Below are positions 35,461 to 47,293 of a stretch of DNA of 64,000 bases, in pieces. A program made the position numbers and the translations under genes. The notes under the pieces were generated by a model, which saw only the letters and a list, made by a program, of their open reading frames with translations, was not told where the DNA came from and did no database searches. Each line of letters starts with the position of its first letter. Position 1 is the first letter of the stretch. This stretch comes from Hermodice carunculata. Lineage: Eukaryota > Annelida > Polychaeta > Eunicida > Amphinomidae. The DNA lies in contig CAXHWN010002431.1 of assembly GCA_964020975.1 (NCBI GenBank), forward strand, positions 98,501-162,500, read 5' to 3'.

Positions 35461-36472
35461 AACGATAGGTTCGCCTTTGCAGGAAAAACACGCATGGCTG
35501 AGACAACTGCCTGGCACAAATACAGACACTTTCACGAATTAACAAAAAACTATACATCACGAATCATCAATAAAAACAGGGACGTGTTGTTGTTAAAGTC
35601 CCTGATAAAACCAAACATCTTTTGTAACAATATGAAATACTGTATTTTCATTATTAACATTGTGCTTGACAATATCATATTCTTGACGGTCTCTTGGGAG
35701 AAAGAAAAATAATAAAGTGCGAATATAAATTGCTGCTTGTATAAATGGTGGACAAAGTACAGACAAAGTCTTAAAACAATAGCAATGACCTCCCACTTCC
35801 GGTGTCTGTTTTGGGTGTTATGGCTCAACCATAAAATTCGTTGTGTTTTTGTGTTTCGTTAAATTAGTTGAGGGTTCAGTACGTGGAATATACATATGAC
35901 ATGCTTTTAAAGCATCAAACGGTAGAGAATACTTATATATACGAGGCGACTTTCTCTTGATTGATAACTCCTCTGAAAATTGATGGATATACTGTCACAC
36001 GGAAACCTGGGAAAGTTGCATGCAATCATATTGTTCTGATGTTTATAACCTTACACAAGAGGGACCTCTAATGTTATGATACCAGGTGCTTGTTGCACAA
36101 ATAAATACATTCCATGACCGCCCCTTTGGTTCCGGGCAAATGAAAAAGCTTGGGCGTGAGATAACACGTCAACGTAGACGGAAAATTAGATGGAAGCAGC
36201 AACAATCGCCAGAGTCAACATCGTCGGAGGGCAAATATTTTCAAATCAACCCCAGAACACATCTCATGTATATTTTTAGGGCAATTTCATTGAGTTGTTG
36301 CAGTCTCTATTTTCAGCGCCCCTCCTCAAAATAAATAAAGCACATTTAAATTTCTTTAAATGTTGTTTGTGTGTAAGCTGAAGGCCGTACATGTACATGT
36401 ACAATACAACAGTCACGCGTATTATCCGCTACCTACACACAAACATGTATATCCGCACCCATAGTAGTATTT

Positions 36473-36732
<260 letters not shown>

Positions 36733-38294
36733 TAAATATAATCGGACATGAGTTCATAAGTTGGTTTAATCATGGACCTGCTATTAAGTTATAGCGCGTC
36801 ACTGTTTAAATTTATTTTATCAAATCAGTTGGGAACGGGCTATTTCCTGTATTAATCCTCTTGAACAAGAAAATGGTAATAGGATGCATGACATTACTCA
36901 AGACAGATTCATTGAAGAGCAACACCGCAGGACGGGGACAGCCACAGCGGGGACCTGAATGAATTGAGGAAAAGCACAGCACCAGTACACGGCTGCTGAT
37001 TCTGACAAAAAAAAAAAAAAAAGAAAAGAAAAAAGAGTAAGCGTCTATAGATCATACACTAAATACCATGGACCTACAATGAGGATTACAACTCCGTGCT
37101 ACAGCTGGATGTAAAGTATGTATCGGAGTATAAATGTAATTATGCACCAAATCTGGCTACCAGTCAGATATACCTGTGCACAGCTTTAAAAACAGTAACA
37201 TTTTGGTCCAAATTGCTACTTTTTCATCCATATTATGACTGTTTGCATAACAAACTATGTGTGAGGCAAAACCGAACTTTGCAGCTGGTCTCGAAAATTC
37301 TACAGCCTAAGTTTAGCACATTCACGGAAGTAGTGGAAAATATCCTCGTTAACTGTTCCGTAGAGCAATGGGTCTTTTTCTAGCCTTTTACGTCGACACA
37401 CCTTGGACAGCCAGCGATACCGTGATAGTGAAAAAAGTCTGCCTTGAGTTTGCTACGTTTAGTGCCTAATCGTGCATAAATGATAGCGACTCGTCTTTCA
37501 CCTATATTATATATATTGAAACATTTTCAGTAACCTTTTCATCCTTCAGTTATCTTCAAATATTTTCAATTTATTTACGTATAATACGCATCAGTTACAG
37601 CTATGCAATGATCAGGCAAGGTGCGTAGAGATTTAAATAGTTTACTTTTATGGACGAAATGGAGGTGATGCGTGTCCTCAGACCTACAGGATAAACTGTT
37701 ACGGTGCATCGACTCTGCCACTCAGGCCGACAACTCAAGTGCTGGAAATCAATTGTTTTTGCTTTGAGGGAAATCGAGGTTATTTTATTTTCACAATTCA
37801 AAGGACATCGAACAAACGGTATTTCAAAGACTTTCCATAAATCTGAATAAACATGTTTCTGAATGAAAATAGACAGTGAATACAGCTAACAAGTGTTCCT
37901 TTGAAAGGCAATTTTCGTAAAGATTAAGCTAGAATGTAATGGGACCGTTATGGATGTTTATAGAATATCCGACATAGGCCTACTATTCTAAGAGTTGACA
38001 GCATGCTCACCAAGGCACCCATCTACTTGTATTTACACACATAGCATGCAGCAATGCATTGGGAAAGTTTTTAAATTTTTAGTGGATGTATTATAGGCAA
38101 ATGGTAAAATTATATATTGTGTAAGTACATAATTCGTATCTTTAGACAACAACCAATCTTCAAGTATTGGCTCAAATATAATTATCAGAATATTTCAGGA
38201 CAAATATTGTTTGCTGCACACAGACAGATTTGCTTGCAAAAGTTTTGCCAGCATCGACATCCACATTATCATCACCATGACCCCTCATGGTCCC

Positions 38295-38340
<46 letters not shown>

Positions 38341-38344
38341 GTCG

Positions 38345-38395
<51 letters not shown>

Positions 38396-38396
38396 C
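38295..38396. repeat. (ATC)n microsatellite
   Basis: About 34 units with a GTCGTC interruption. Poly-His, poly-Ser, poly-Asp and poly-Met frames here are artefacts. Confidence 0.95.
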
Positions 38397-39633
38397 TGAT
38401 TGACGTTTCATCTTCATTTTCTGTTGACTCTTCCTCACCCAAGAGTTCAGGTGACAAAGTTTCACATACACACTTGCTAGTTGTGGGTAACACAGCATGA
38501 TAATGTACCGGGTACCCCAGTGTTGGCAATGGAAATATATGTTACTAGTGGGATAGTGGAAGTTCTTTGCAGTGGACGTTTGTTTTTCATTGAAAAGTTC
38601 CACCATATTGACCATACTCATACACTGGACATAATAATGTTGCAATGACATACATTTTTACATGTGATCCCCAACTGGTACTTTTGCCACATGTGTTGCA
38701 AGTGATGATCAAAATTGTCGACGCGTGTGCAGAGACGTTCTCTCTGTGGCTCCTCATGAATTGACTGGTTTTGAAACAAAGTACTGAATGTAGTCCTTCC
38801 ATTTGGCACAAGAAAGTACCAACTACCCTAAAAATATAATTTACATTATCTGCAAGACGGAAAATAAGTGTATCTTCTTTCAACATGGATGATGAAAATA
38901 TATGCTCCTGGTCATATTTTTTTCTTACCAGCAGTAACCGGTACAGGGGTCAAAAACTGTATGACAAAAGACACCTGCATGTATGTAATTTATGGTTAAA
39001 ACATGACACTCACCCATTAAAAATATATATCAAAGCTGTACAAGAATCAATTTATGGAAAATAAAAGTACAACTGTAAAATGAAATATAGTGAAAGTTGT
39101 TAGATTTTATTCGTTAATCAGTCTTGGACTAAATTATATTCTTTAATCATTTGAAGAAGTAAATCTTGCAAAAAAAAAATGTCCTAGCAAATTTAATATA
39201 GTTGTGGAAAATACACAGATATGAATGAGGAAGTAATGATTATGGTTGTTTAGTTCTGGGATATGGGTGATAAAATTGAGACATTAGGGACCGACCATTT
39301 GATACTTAGGGGAGGGGGGGCTATGCATTTTATTTTAAAAAAATATGTACGTCCCAACAGTGCTGAAAAAAATAATGTCCTTTGTAATGTCACCTGAAAA
39401 AAAATAAAGTACGTCATTCCTCTCTAAAAAAAATACTGCTTTAATAAAACTTGGAATCCCCCAAGTTATTCCTTTATTACATAACATATCTTTATTACAT
39501 GTGATGGAGACCTCAAATCTACCCATTCACACTCACTGAGCTAAATCGGTACAGTTATCTTGCACCCCGTGACCTCAGTACCACGGATGGTTAGAAAGTT
39601 CTCAAACAACCAAATTTGGTTGAAATTTTCTTC

Positions 39634-39658
39634 TTACCTGTCCTCCCAGACAGGTAGG
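39634..39658. repeat. Small hairpin
   Basis: TACCTGTC-CTCCCA-GACAGGTA, an 8 bp perfect stem upstream of the hammerhead unit. Confidence 0.6.
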
Positions 39659-39737
39659 CCGGTTTGATTGGACAGTCGAGCAACGTTCGCACAACACACG
39701 TACCCAATTTACGTTGGAAACGTGGCGTTACGTCCAA

Positions 39738-39746
39738 TATAAATAG
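39738..39746 (+). promoter_or_regulatory. TATA box upstream of hammerhead
   Basis: TATAAATAG; a start about 30 bp downstream (near 39768) would place the transcript 5' end at the ribozyme. Confidence 0.5.
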
Positions 39747-39768
39747 TACGTGCGGTTGACCGTTACTT

Positions 39769-39814
39769 CAGTAGCTGATGAGCCTAGCCATAGGCGAAAC
39801 CGGTCCTACTACTG
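39769..39814 (+). ncRNA. Hammerhead ribozyme, short stem III
   Basis: The core is complete. CTGATGA (39775-39781) is followed by stem II GCCTA/TAGGC with loop GCCA (39782-39795), then GAAA (39796-39799). A minimal stem III (CCGG) ends in the GTC cleavage triplet (39803-39805). Stem I pairs AGTAG (39770-39774) with CTACT (39806-39810). Very short stem III hammerheads, expected to act as dimers, are known from Penelope-like retroelements. No Penelope RT or GIY-YIG sequence is recognisable nearby, so this is probably a solo terminal repeat or a derived non-autonomous unit. Confidence 0.75.
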
Positions 39815-39859
39815 ATCCTCTTACGATCCCAACTTGACTTTGCTTTTTAGCCTGTCCGA

Positions 39860-41171
39860 GTGAAACATTGCTTTAATAAAAAGATAGTATCAATAGTGGC
39901 ATTTAGATTTTTTATATACGCACATGTATGATTCTCGAAATATTTGATACATCCACATTCCTATTCTCGTTTTGGCTAACTAAGAAAAAAACTGTTTATT
40001 TTCCCATCAAATTCCGTGTATTAGTGGGTCAATAGCTTTCCTTGAGAACTTGGGAGCCCACCATTTGTTGCGAAATGCCAATTTGAATGACGCAGAAGAG
40101 TGATCTTGTTCTATTGCTTTACAGGCTATATACATTGTGCAGATTATTCTGTAACCCTGTATGGATATGGCAATTCTATACATGTAAATGCAGAATATCA
40201 AATTATTAAGGAGAGTCCTGTAGTCATCACTCCACCCAATTGAAACTGAGAGTAAATACCATAAAATATGTAAATATTAATACAAGAGAAGGATTTTCAC
40301 AATGCTGTTAAAGTTTTAATTTCACACGACCACTCAGGTATCAATACCCTGTCCCCAGCAAAAGAAATGTGAAGCATCAATTGTTAAATAGTTCTTAATT
40401 AATTGAAGGCAATGATGGTAATTTTAGCATTTTAATAGTACTATCCTGGTTTGGAAAGACACGTTGATAAAATTATCGATCTTGAATTTTCTTCCATTGG
40501 ATACTATTGCATGGGGGAATGTATGTACATTACTTTCAAACCAAGAGCCCGTTGACTTCCATCGACTTTCATCAGTCTACAATAGTCTTTTATCATGTCA
40601 CAAGCCTCCCCATAGGGGTGAGAAGTCATACGATCTTCAGAGCTGAAAAAAACATGGTGGATGCCAGTTAAAAGCTTCTCAAAAAGGAAAACAAAGTCCC
40701 TATGAGTAGGGGTTCAATTCACATTTCACAACAAGTGCCTCTATTCAGTTAGAGTAGACTGCCAAAGGTGACTATATCATGCACTCAATCAACTCAACAA
40801 AATATAAGAGATTTGGTAGCTAAGTTTTTAGCACTTTATTGCAGTAACTTGCATAAATTAGTCTTCACGTAATGCACATATGCATAGTATGAATAAAAAT
40901 TAAAATTGTATGTGAATGACTTAGATCAGGTTGCTATTATCAAGCCATCTGTTTGATACATCCAGGTGCTTGAACAAATCAAAATGGTCAATTGGTTGCA
41001 AGCATTTACGAGAATGGTAGGAAAATACAATATTTAATATTAATTTGGCTCAATAATCTTGTAATTCCTATAAATTTGGGCCCGAAAACTTCCGTCAATA
41101 ATAGTAACAAAACCTGTTCAATTCTTGGGCTCTGGAGCACCCATGGGTGGCCAAGACATAAATAACTGCAA
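39860..41171. other. No gene seen
   Basis: Interior of the TTA-flanked segment. Only short frames. Confidence 0.45.
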
Positions 41172-41205
41172 TTAACCCTTTCAGTACCACATTTGGACGT
41201 CGACT

Positions 41206-41277
41206 GAGTCAACAGCTTTTCCTTGGCGTGGTCTGGGCGCAATGCGCCCAGGGCATGCCAAAGAAAGCTGTTGACTC
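41206..41277. repeat. Imperfect palindrome inside MITE
   Basis: Arms GAGTCAACAGCTTTTCC and AAAGAAAGCTGTTGACTC around GGGCGCAATGCGCCC. Confidence 0.85.
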
Positions 41278-41290
41278 AATCTTCCTCTAG

Positions 41291-41495
41291 GGGTTCACAG
41301 TTGGCAGGGCAGCCACGCTCTTGCCTTCCCCCTTTGCGACCTGTGTTCAAATCCCAGCCTTGGCAGCATGTGGTTGGAGTTAACTACCTCTCCGATCGTG
41401 AACGGTGGTTTTCCCCGAAATCTTCGGTTTCCTCCACCAATAAAAGATAGAAAAGTATATGCCAACATCTCTGCCTTGGAGAGGGATTAATATAG
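41291..41495 (+). mobile_element. tRNA-derived SINE
   Basis: The tRNA-like head carries a B-box-like TGTTCAAATCCC (near 41346). Then follow 'GGCAGCATGTGG', the core 'TTCGGTTTCCTCCAC' (41421-41435) and 'GCCAACATCTCTGCCTTGGA'. It aligns throughout with the minus-strand SINE at 62.33-62.52 kb. Confidence 0.75.
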
Positions 41496-41824
41496 GCTTT
41501 GCCAGATTCCCAATCCATGTAAAACACATGTGTCTATACTTTGCCTTCAGGGTGGAATGAGGTAATACCATATTTTCTGAACTGGTTCATCGAGATTGGG
41601 TATATATTTATTAACAGAAAAACTATATTTACTAAACTAGTTATCTAGATTGGGTGCAGACCACAATTAGCTGGTGGCTTGGCAGGATACATATAGGTGT
41701 GGATATGAAGAAATAGCAATAAGAAACACTACTTTTTCAGAATGTCACTTTATTTTTGCAGAATCCAAAGTACACAAGAACATTGGATATAAATACAATA
41801 CTGCTTAATATATAAGCATGTTTC

Positions 41825-41826
<2 letters not shown>

Positions 41827-41859
<33 letters not shown>
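41827..41859. repeat. (TA)n tract
   Basis: Sixteen TA units. Confidence 0.95.
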
Positions 41860-41863
<4 letters not shown>

Positions 41864-42042
41864 GAAACAGTTTTTTGGTTGCGCAAATAAGAATACATGT
41901 TTGTGTCGATCATGCTGACTAGACAAGATACTGAATTATCATATTTTTAGTAATAATAAGCAGAATTGATTGGTTTATTATTCCAAAATGTATAACCACA
42001 CTCAATGTCTCATGCAGCAAACACCTGGTATATTCATCAAAG

Positions 42043-42151
42043 AGGTGATACGGTTTATATCGATATTGTTTTAGCGAGCGAGCCTTGCTTTCGAGTGCTA
42101 GCAGAAAAGTTTGTGCAGCATGAAAATCAAACAGGTGATACGGTTTATATC
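42043..42151 (+). repeat. Direct repeat pair
   Basis: AGGTGATACGGTTTATATC at 42043 and 42133, each followed after a few bases by a GTTTTAGCGAGCGAGC-like block. Confidence 0.75.
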
Positions 42152-42204
42152 ACGGTTTAGCAGGCGAGCAACATAATTATTACTAAAAGTATGATAAAAT
42201 CGTT

Positions 42205-42337
42205 ATCACAGGCTAGCTTCACGTAGTACGGAGTTTTACTTGGCCTTAGTCAGCCATAGCATATTTGGGCTTCGTCGTATGTGGAATGGCTGGCAAAGTC
42301 AGGTTTAACTCCGTACTATGTTCAGCAAACCTGTGAT
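42205..42337. repeat. 133-bp imperfect palindrome
   Basis: ATCACAGG...CTTCACGTAGTACGGAGTT pairs with AACTCCGTACTATGTTCAG...CCTGTGAT. The arms carry a few mismatches. Confidence 0.75.
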
Positions 42338-42409
42338 GGTTGATAGTACCATAGTTCACTGGTAAACATAAAATGCACAAATTAATGTCTCCTTTATGCC
42401 TTCAATATA

Positions 42410-42587
42410 CAGTAAAACCTCCCTATACCGAACACCCTTGGGAGCAGAAAAAAGTGTTCGGTATAGTGAGGTATTCGGTATAGGGAGGTCTGCTTACATT
42501 GGAAGTATATACTTGGGACCAAGAAATGATGTTCAGTATAGAGCGGTGTTCAGTATATGGAGGTGTTCGGTGAGAGAGGTTTTACTG
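42410..42587. mobile_element. pogo/Tigger-like MITE, 178 bp
   Basis: The ends are CAGTAAAACCTCCCTATACC and its inverted GAGAGAGGTTTTACTG, flanked by TA on both sides (42408-42409 and 42588-42589). CAGTAAAACCTC-type ends and a TA target are typical of pogo-group elements. The interior repeats 'GTTCGGTATAG.GAGGT'. Confidence 0.8.
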
Positions 42588-42849
42588 TACAATATTAATT
42601 TTCCAAAATACCAAATGTTGTGTTTATTTCGTCTTCATTGATTGTTCTGTAAATGTTAACCCTAAAACAGTTCAAGAACATGTGCATCCCACTAACTTCT
42701 TCACCAAAAAAAAAAAAAAAAAAAAAATGTACGTTGAGGTCAGAGGGAAAAAATTATATTCATCTTGTGTGCATTAAAAACAAAAGTGCGTTGATACAAA
42801 ATGCATAGCACCCCCCCCCCCCCGTAAGTATCAAATGGTCGGTCCCTTA

Positions 42850-44360
42850 CTGTTATTTGGTTTTCAGTATTAATCGTGAAATGAGTGCATGCATGGCACA
42901 AATTTATTAGCTTCCAATTTGTGTAGGCCTATACTGTTGTGAAAGCTTCTTAACTGTAATTCAACACAGTGTGTGAACAATTAATTGGGGAGTTCTATTT
43001 GGATATTTTTAGTTTGGCAAAAGTGGGGTAAAAATAACTACAGAATGTTAGGTTTTCAGCAATCATCCCTCCCCCCCTTCCTTCACAGCTGTTAATTGAG
43101 ACAAGCACACTTTGTCCTACGTGAATGTGAATTTCACTCCGCAACCTTCCACTCTGACAACGACTGGCAACGACTTGAGACAACTTTTGCGCTGGGAAGA
43201 AAGGCACTTAAAGTTACACGCTCAGGAAGTGACTGCAGTGTGAATATTGTCTGCCAGAGCTAAGCTGTGACTGCACGCTGCAGACAGGGCAGCAGGTACA
43301 GGTCTAGACGATCCCCAAGGGGATTTAAGTGATGTGTTTTCGTCAATATTCAATACCTGTGAACCGAAAGAGTGTTTATCTTTTCTTTGTGAGCAGTGAA
43401 AACTTTAAGAAAAGCATAATCGAGATTTTTTTATATAGGCCTATAATTTCATGACTCATTGAAGTGCATTAAGGCCTATTTCATCCGGTGAAATGCGTTA
43501 ATCCCGATGGGAGCCTCTCGCGACGGGTTTCTACAATTGCATGTATGACGTAGACATTGGTGGTCACTGTAATATTTTAAATGAGGTATAGGCCTATTTA
43601 CGGAAGATAAAAACACTCGCTTCCTATATTGTAAAGTGTAAAGTGCCACCACAATAGGATATATTCATATCTAATGCAGGCCTACTCTAACACCTATTGA
43701 GCAAAAGAGGGAGCCACTTGCATCAGGGCAGATCCATGTATTTAGCATGGTCAAAAGTACTTCCTCAACAAAATGAACAACACAAACACACAATAATTTT
43801 AAGAAAATGTATAAACATATATTTGAAACATAAAGGATGCCTAAAATAATTAGAAATGGGCTCTCTTTTGGTTGAAAATGTGTTATTTATGGATGTTTAT
43901 GTAGTATATAATACAAATCTGCCCTGATCATGGTGGAAGCATCAGCCTGTTGCCCCGGAAACACAGGAAGTGAGCAGGATTGCAGCTAAATATGAATGTC
44001 TCCTGTTAAGGGATCATGTCTGTGTGACAGTTAAAGTCATAGGACTTTGGGGGATGGGAAGTTCCGAGCTACCGACGTTAATTTCGAAAAAGCGTGATAA
44101 AAAACTTTCTAAAGCTCCAAATTAATGCACTTAAAGTATATTTTTTTTGGTGCATCTGTCTCACATTGTTCCTTAGGTGTGTTTTATAAAAACATACACA
44201 GCACCTACATGCTGTTTAATGTGTATGTGTAGTTCACCTACATTTGTGTCACCCCTTTAGTAACATATATTCTTCAGGCACTTTGGTCACACCGTGACAA
44301 GAGCACGCAATTTAGAAAAGTTGTTGACTCCGTCCTCAACTTTACTCCACAATAAATAAC
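42850..44360. other. No gene confirmed
   Basis: The stretch 43080-43330 is GC-richer and could be a promoter or untranslated exon (GGCAGCAG|GTACAG near 43293). The only frame (minus 42995-43207) is unconvincing. A weak inverted pair, GCATCAGGGCAGATC (43720) and TCTGCCCTGATC (43918), is present. Confidence 0.35.
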
Positions 44361-44377
44361 AGGAACCGAAAAAATTC

Positions 44378-44508
44378 ATTGTTCCTGGGTTTACATTTTC
44401 TGGCTAAAGTTGGACAGATCTGATGTTACGCTGACTAAGTGGATTCTTCGTTTCCATTGTTCCTGCGTTGATATTTCCTGGCTAAAGTTCGAGAGACGTG
44501 ATGTTACT
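44378..44508 (+). repeat. Two-unit tandem duplication, period 78 bp
   Basis: ATTGTTCCTG.GTT.A.ATTT at 44378 and 44456, each followed by CTGGCTAAAGTT and TGATGTTAC. Confidence 0.8.
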
Positions 44509-44738
44509 CAAGGTAGTACAGCCTCGCCCCCTCTAGACTAGTTCAGTAAATGGCCGGTAGAGGGACCTAACGACCAGGTGCTATGCACATTCTGATCGAT
44601 ACTTTGTAATGCTGACGCTTGCATCTTAGGTTATGCCTACAACATTTTATTAATTATCAACGAATCTAAACAAAAAGGCGGGCTATTAATAGCACATACC
44701 GCAACGCCTCCGTAAATCAACAACAGTCTTCTACTTTT

Positions 44739-44779
44739 GTGTGTGCATGTGTGTGTGTGTGTGTGTGTGCGTGTGTATG
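44739..44779. repeat. (TG)n tract
   Basis: TG repeat with CG and CA variants. Confidence 0.9.
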
Positions 44780-45007
44780 TATTGCCTGCCGTCTATGTCA
44801 CGAAATTCGCCGGGAAAGCACAGCCTGGCCAGGCGGTCGTTCCTGGCGCCTTCCAGTCAGGGACACGTCCTATGCCTAGCTTCCATTGAACTCTATCCTA
44901 ACAAAGTAATTTTATTAAGAAAACACAAACAGGGTAGAGAGTTTACTATTTGGTATACTAAATTTAGGCTTTTATACGCAGTGAATTCAGTATTTGTAAG
45001 GGGTCTG

Positions 45008-45095
45008 CCTAATTACCGAAAGTAACAGAACCTAACCGAAAACAGTCATAGGAAGCCAAAAACCAACCGAAAGTGACCGAAAGCAAGCTATTTTT
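45008..45095 (-). repeat. ACCGAAA-motif cluster, copy 1 (inverted)
   Basis: Seven CCGAAA or near-CCGAAA motifs spaced 10-20 bp after CTAATTACC. It is the inverted counterpart of 58075-58170, sharing TAATTACCGAAAG and CCGAAAGC.AG.AAGC.ATTTTT in the same order. Confidence 0.7.
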
Positions 45096-45764
45096 AGATA
45101 CACACACTTAAGGTAAACGAGATTTCGCTTGCTAATTATTTTCTTATGAACCCATAATTTCCCCTGTTTGTATATCCAGCTTTAAAAAAGCACACGGACC
45201 CACATTTTCTCATTTTTAATCGCAACGGAGATATTTTGGGCATAAAGACGTATCAAAGTGATAAACTCGCTCATAACGCTGAACTTAAAGTCGGCAACTG
45301 CTGTGATTGCTGACAGTGCCGTGGTCGAGCTCAGAGGAATCATCCTCCAAGGGTCGAGTTTGAGTATTTCGAACAATTACCTTCAACAATAAGTAGACTT
45401 TATAGTAAATCGCTAGTGTTGGATAATATGATCGAAGGTTTAATACAACAATAGAGGGAATATCAGGTTAATACACGTAAGTATTCATGAACATAATTGC
45501 CATCTTCATTCACTGCGCGCATAGCAAGTCTATTTTGCCTTTCGAGGAAAGTGTCCCCAAGTGATATAGAGTTATTATAAATCTGTGGTAATCAGATTGT
45601 TTTATATTTCCGAATATCCCAAAAAGGTAAAATATATGTAATTTGTTGCAGGGACAAACCTTACATGCTGAAAGCAAAGTCCTCTAAACTGGATTGAAGC
45701 AGACCCTATGTACATGTACCCGAGAGATGATTTGACTAGCTGAATTATCCCCCCCCCCCCGCAG
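45096..45764. other. No gene seen
   Basis: A 64-codon minus frame (45182-45376) has no support. A C10 run lies near 45750. Confidence 0.4.
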
Positions 45765-46405
45765 CATGGTCCCTTTTCTGTATTTCATGCGGCCGGGATA
45801 ACTGTTATGTTCCCGGGCAGGTTTGATTCCAGTGGGATAACATTGACGCTCACAGAGATATTTGTCGGGTGATGGTGCCTGTCTGGTCCTTTTAGATGTT
45901 TGGTGTGCCCAGGATTAATTTTGCGCTCCTGGATGGATTAGATTCAATAGGATTGGATTACACTCATGCTCCTAGACAGATTAGTGCGGTGGTGGTGTCC
46001 GTCTGTTTTTTTTTTTTTTTTTTTTTTTTTTTGTTTTTGTTTTTTTTCTGTGTTTCATGTGGCCAGGATAATGTAAATTCTCCTATAGATATATTTCATT
46101 CCAGTAGGATAATAATTAATGCATGCTCCTGGATAGATGTGTGTGGTGGTGATGTCTGTATGGTAATTTTTTTCTCTGTGTAGTTTGGCCAGGATAACTT
46201 AAATGCTCCTGGATATATTTGATTCAAGTAGTAAACCATTCATGCTCCTAGACAGGTTTGTGGGGTGGTGGCGTCCGTTTGGTCCTTTCTATGTGTTTCA
46301 TGTGGCCAGGATAACATCATTGCTCCTGGAAAGATTTGATTGCAGTAGGATAACAGTCATGCTCCTAGATAGATTTGTAGGGTTGTGATGTCTGTCTGAT
46401 CCCTT
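45765..46405 (+). repeat. Diverged minisatellite, about 115-125 bp unit, five copies
   Basis: The block TTTCATGTGGCCAGGATAA recurs at about 45784, 45895, 46055, 46181 and 46297. In each unit it is followed by GCTCCTGGA.AGATTTGATT and a GTGGTG.TGTCTGT block. A T-run (46007-46047) expands one unit. Confidence 0.8.
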
Positions 46406-46730
46406 TTCAAAGCCCCTGCTTACCTTATCAGAGAATATTGTTCCAAAAGGGACGACTGCTCTGCGGACTCCACCCTCCATGTACGTGTTCCATACATCTA
46501 CAATTTATGTAAACATGCAGGCAACATGGTCATTTCCATTGACTTGGTTCGGTTTAAACATATTCTATTAAGCAATTAGAGAAAAGGGCATTGCTCTATA
46601 CAAACTCCATTGGTTTACATGCTAATTCCACGCAAGATTATCTGACAAAATTGCAATTTTCCCTCCCCTGATTACATGATAAGCCAGTTATGCTGAATTT
46701 GCCACCTTCCTCTTTCTTGTCACGGTGTGA

Positions 46731-46740
46731 TTTATTTATT

Positions 46741-46827
<87 letters not shown>
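46731..46827. repeat. (TTTA)(ATT)n microsatellite
   Basis: About 26 ATT units after a short TTTA block. Confidence 0.95.
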
Positions 46828-46885
46828 GTGAAAATAAATGAAAAATGTGTGTGTAGTTACTTTTGTCGAAAGAGTCGTTATGGTG

Positions 46886-47293
46886 TTACTTGAACGCAGA
46901 CTCCTGGACGGCGCAAGAGACTGAGGGCGCCAGTCACAGTCTGACACAAGTGTACCATTTTAATCACGCGCTGATTTCAACTCTCTACGTCAAACCAATC
47001 AGTGAGCTAGATATGCCAACCAGTGAACCAATCAAACACATTCTAGTAAAGCCATTTCGGTTTCTTTTATACATATTCGGCGACAGATGGCGTGCTTCAA
47101 ATAAATGAATAAATTGGTCAATAAACTAGTTCTAGCTTAGGACACTAGATGGCAGAGTAACGTTCGAATCTGAACGAAGATTTGTGTGTGCTATTGTGAT
47201 TGGAGCGGTAAATTCAAAGGCTGGTACACTTGGGTAAGGCTCCGACTGGCGCCCTCAGTCTCTTGCGCCGTCCAGGAGTCTGCGCTCAGGTAA
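46886..47293. mobile_element. 408-bp inverted-repeat element with 8-bp flanking duplication
   Basis: The arms match over about 50 bp with two mismatches. They include GCAGACTCCTGGACGG and CGCAAGAGACTGAGGGCGCC (left, from 46886) and their inversion (right, ending 47293). Similarity continues more weakly to 'AAGTGTACCA'. The sequence TTATGGTG stands directly outside both ends (46878-46885 and 47294-47301). Eight-base duplications are made by hAT and P-type transposases, but the TTAC termini are not the usual hAT CAG ends. No frame inside. Confidence 0.7.

Larger units (their letters stand above)
41172..41565. mobile_element. piggyBac-like (TTAA) MITE carrying a SINE
   Basis: The left end TTAACCCTTTCAGTACC (41172) and right end CAGGGTGGAATGAGGTAA (41548-41565) correspond to the ends of the clean copy at 50899-51137; the right target has mutated to GTAA. 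The internal palindrome spans 41206-41277. A plus-strand SINE occupies 41291 to about 41495. Confidence 0.65.
39287..42846. mobile_element. Harbinger-like non-autonomous element with nested insertions
   Basis: The left end GGGACCGACCATTTGATACT (39287-39306) is repeated exactly in inverted orientation at 42827-42846. Similarity continues through a G-run into 'GCTATGCATTTT' on both sides. The 3 bp TTA flanks both ends (39284-39286 and 42847-42849), as expected for the TWA target duplication of PIF/Harbinger elements. No transposase frame is visible inside. The 3.56 kb interior contains a hammerhead unit, a TTAA MITE with a SINE inside it, palindromes and a pogo-like MITE, so much of its length is later insertion. 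Alternatively these could be two inverted solo copies of a shorter element, but the matching TTA argues for one. Confidence 0.65.

Noticed and set aside
38211-38651. His-rich or Asp-rich acidic protein
   Set aside because: All frames are translations of (ATC)n.
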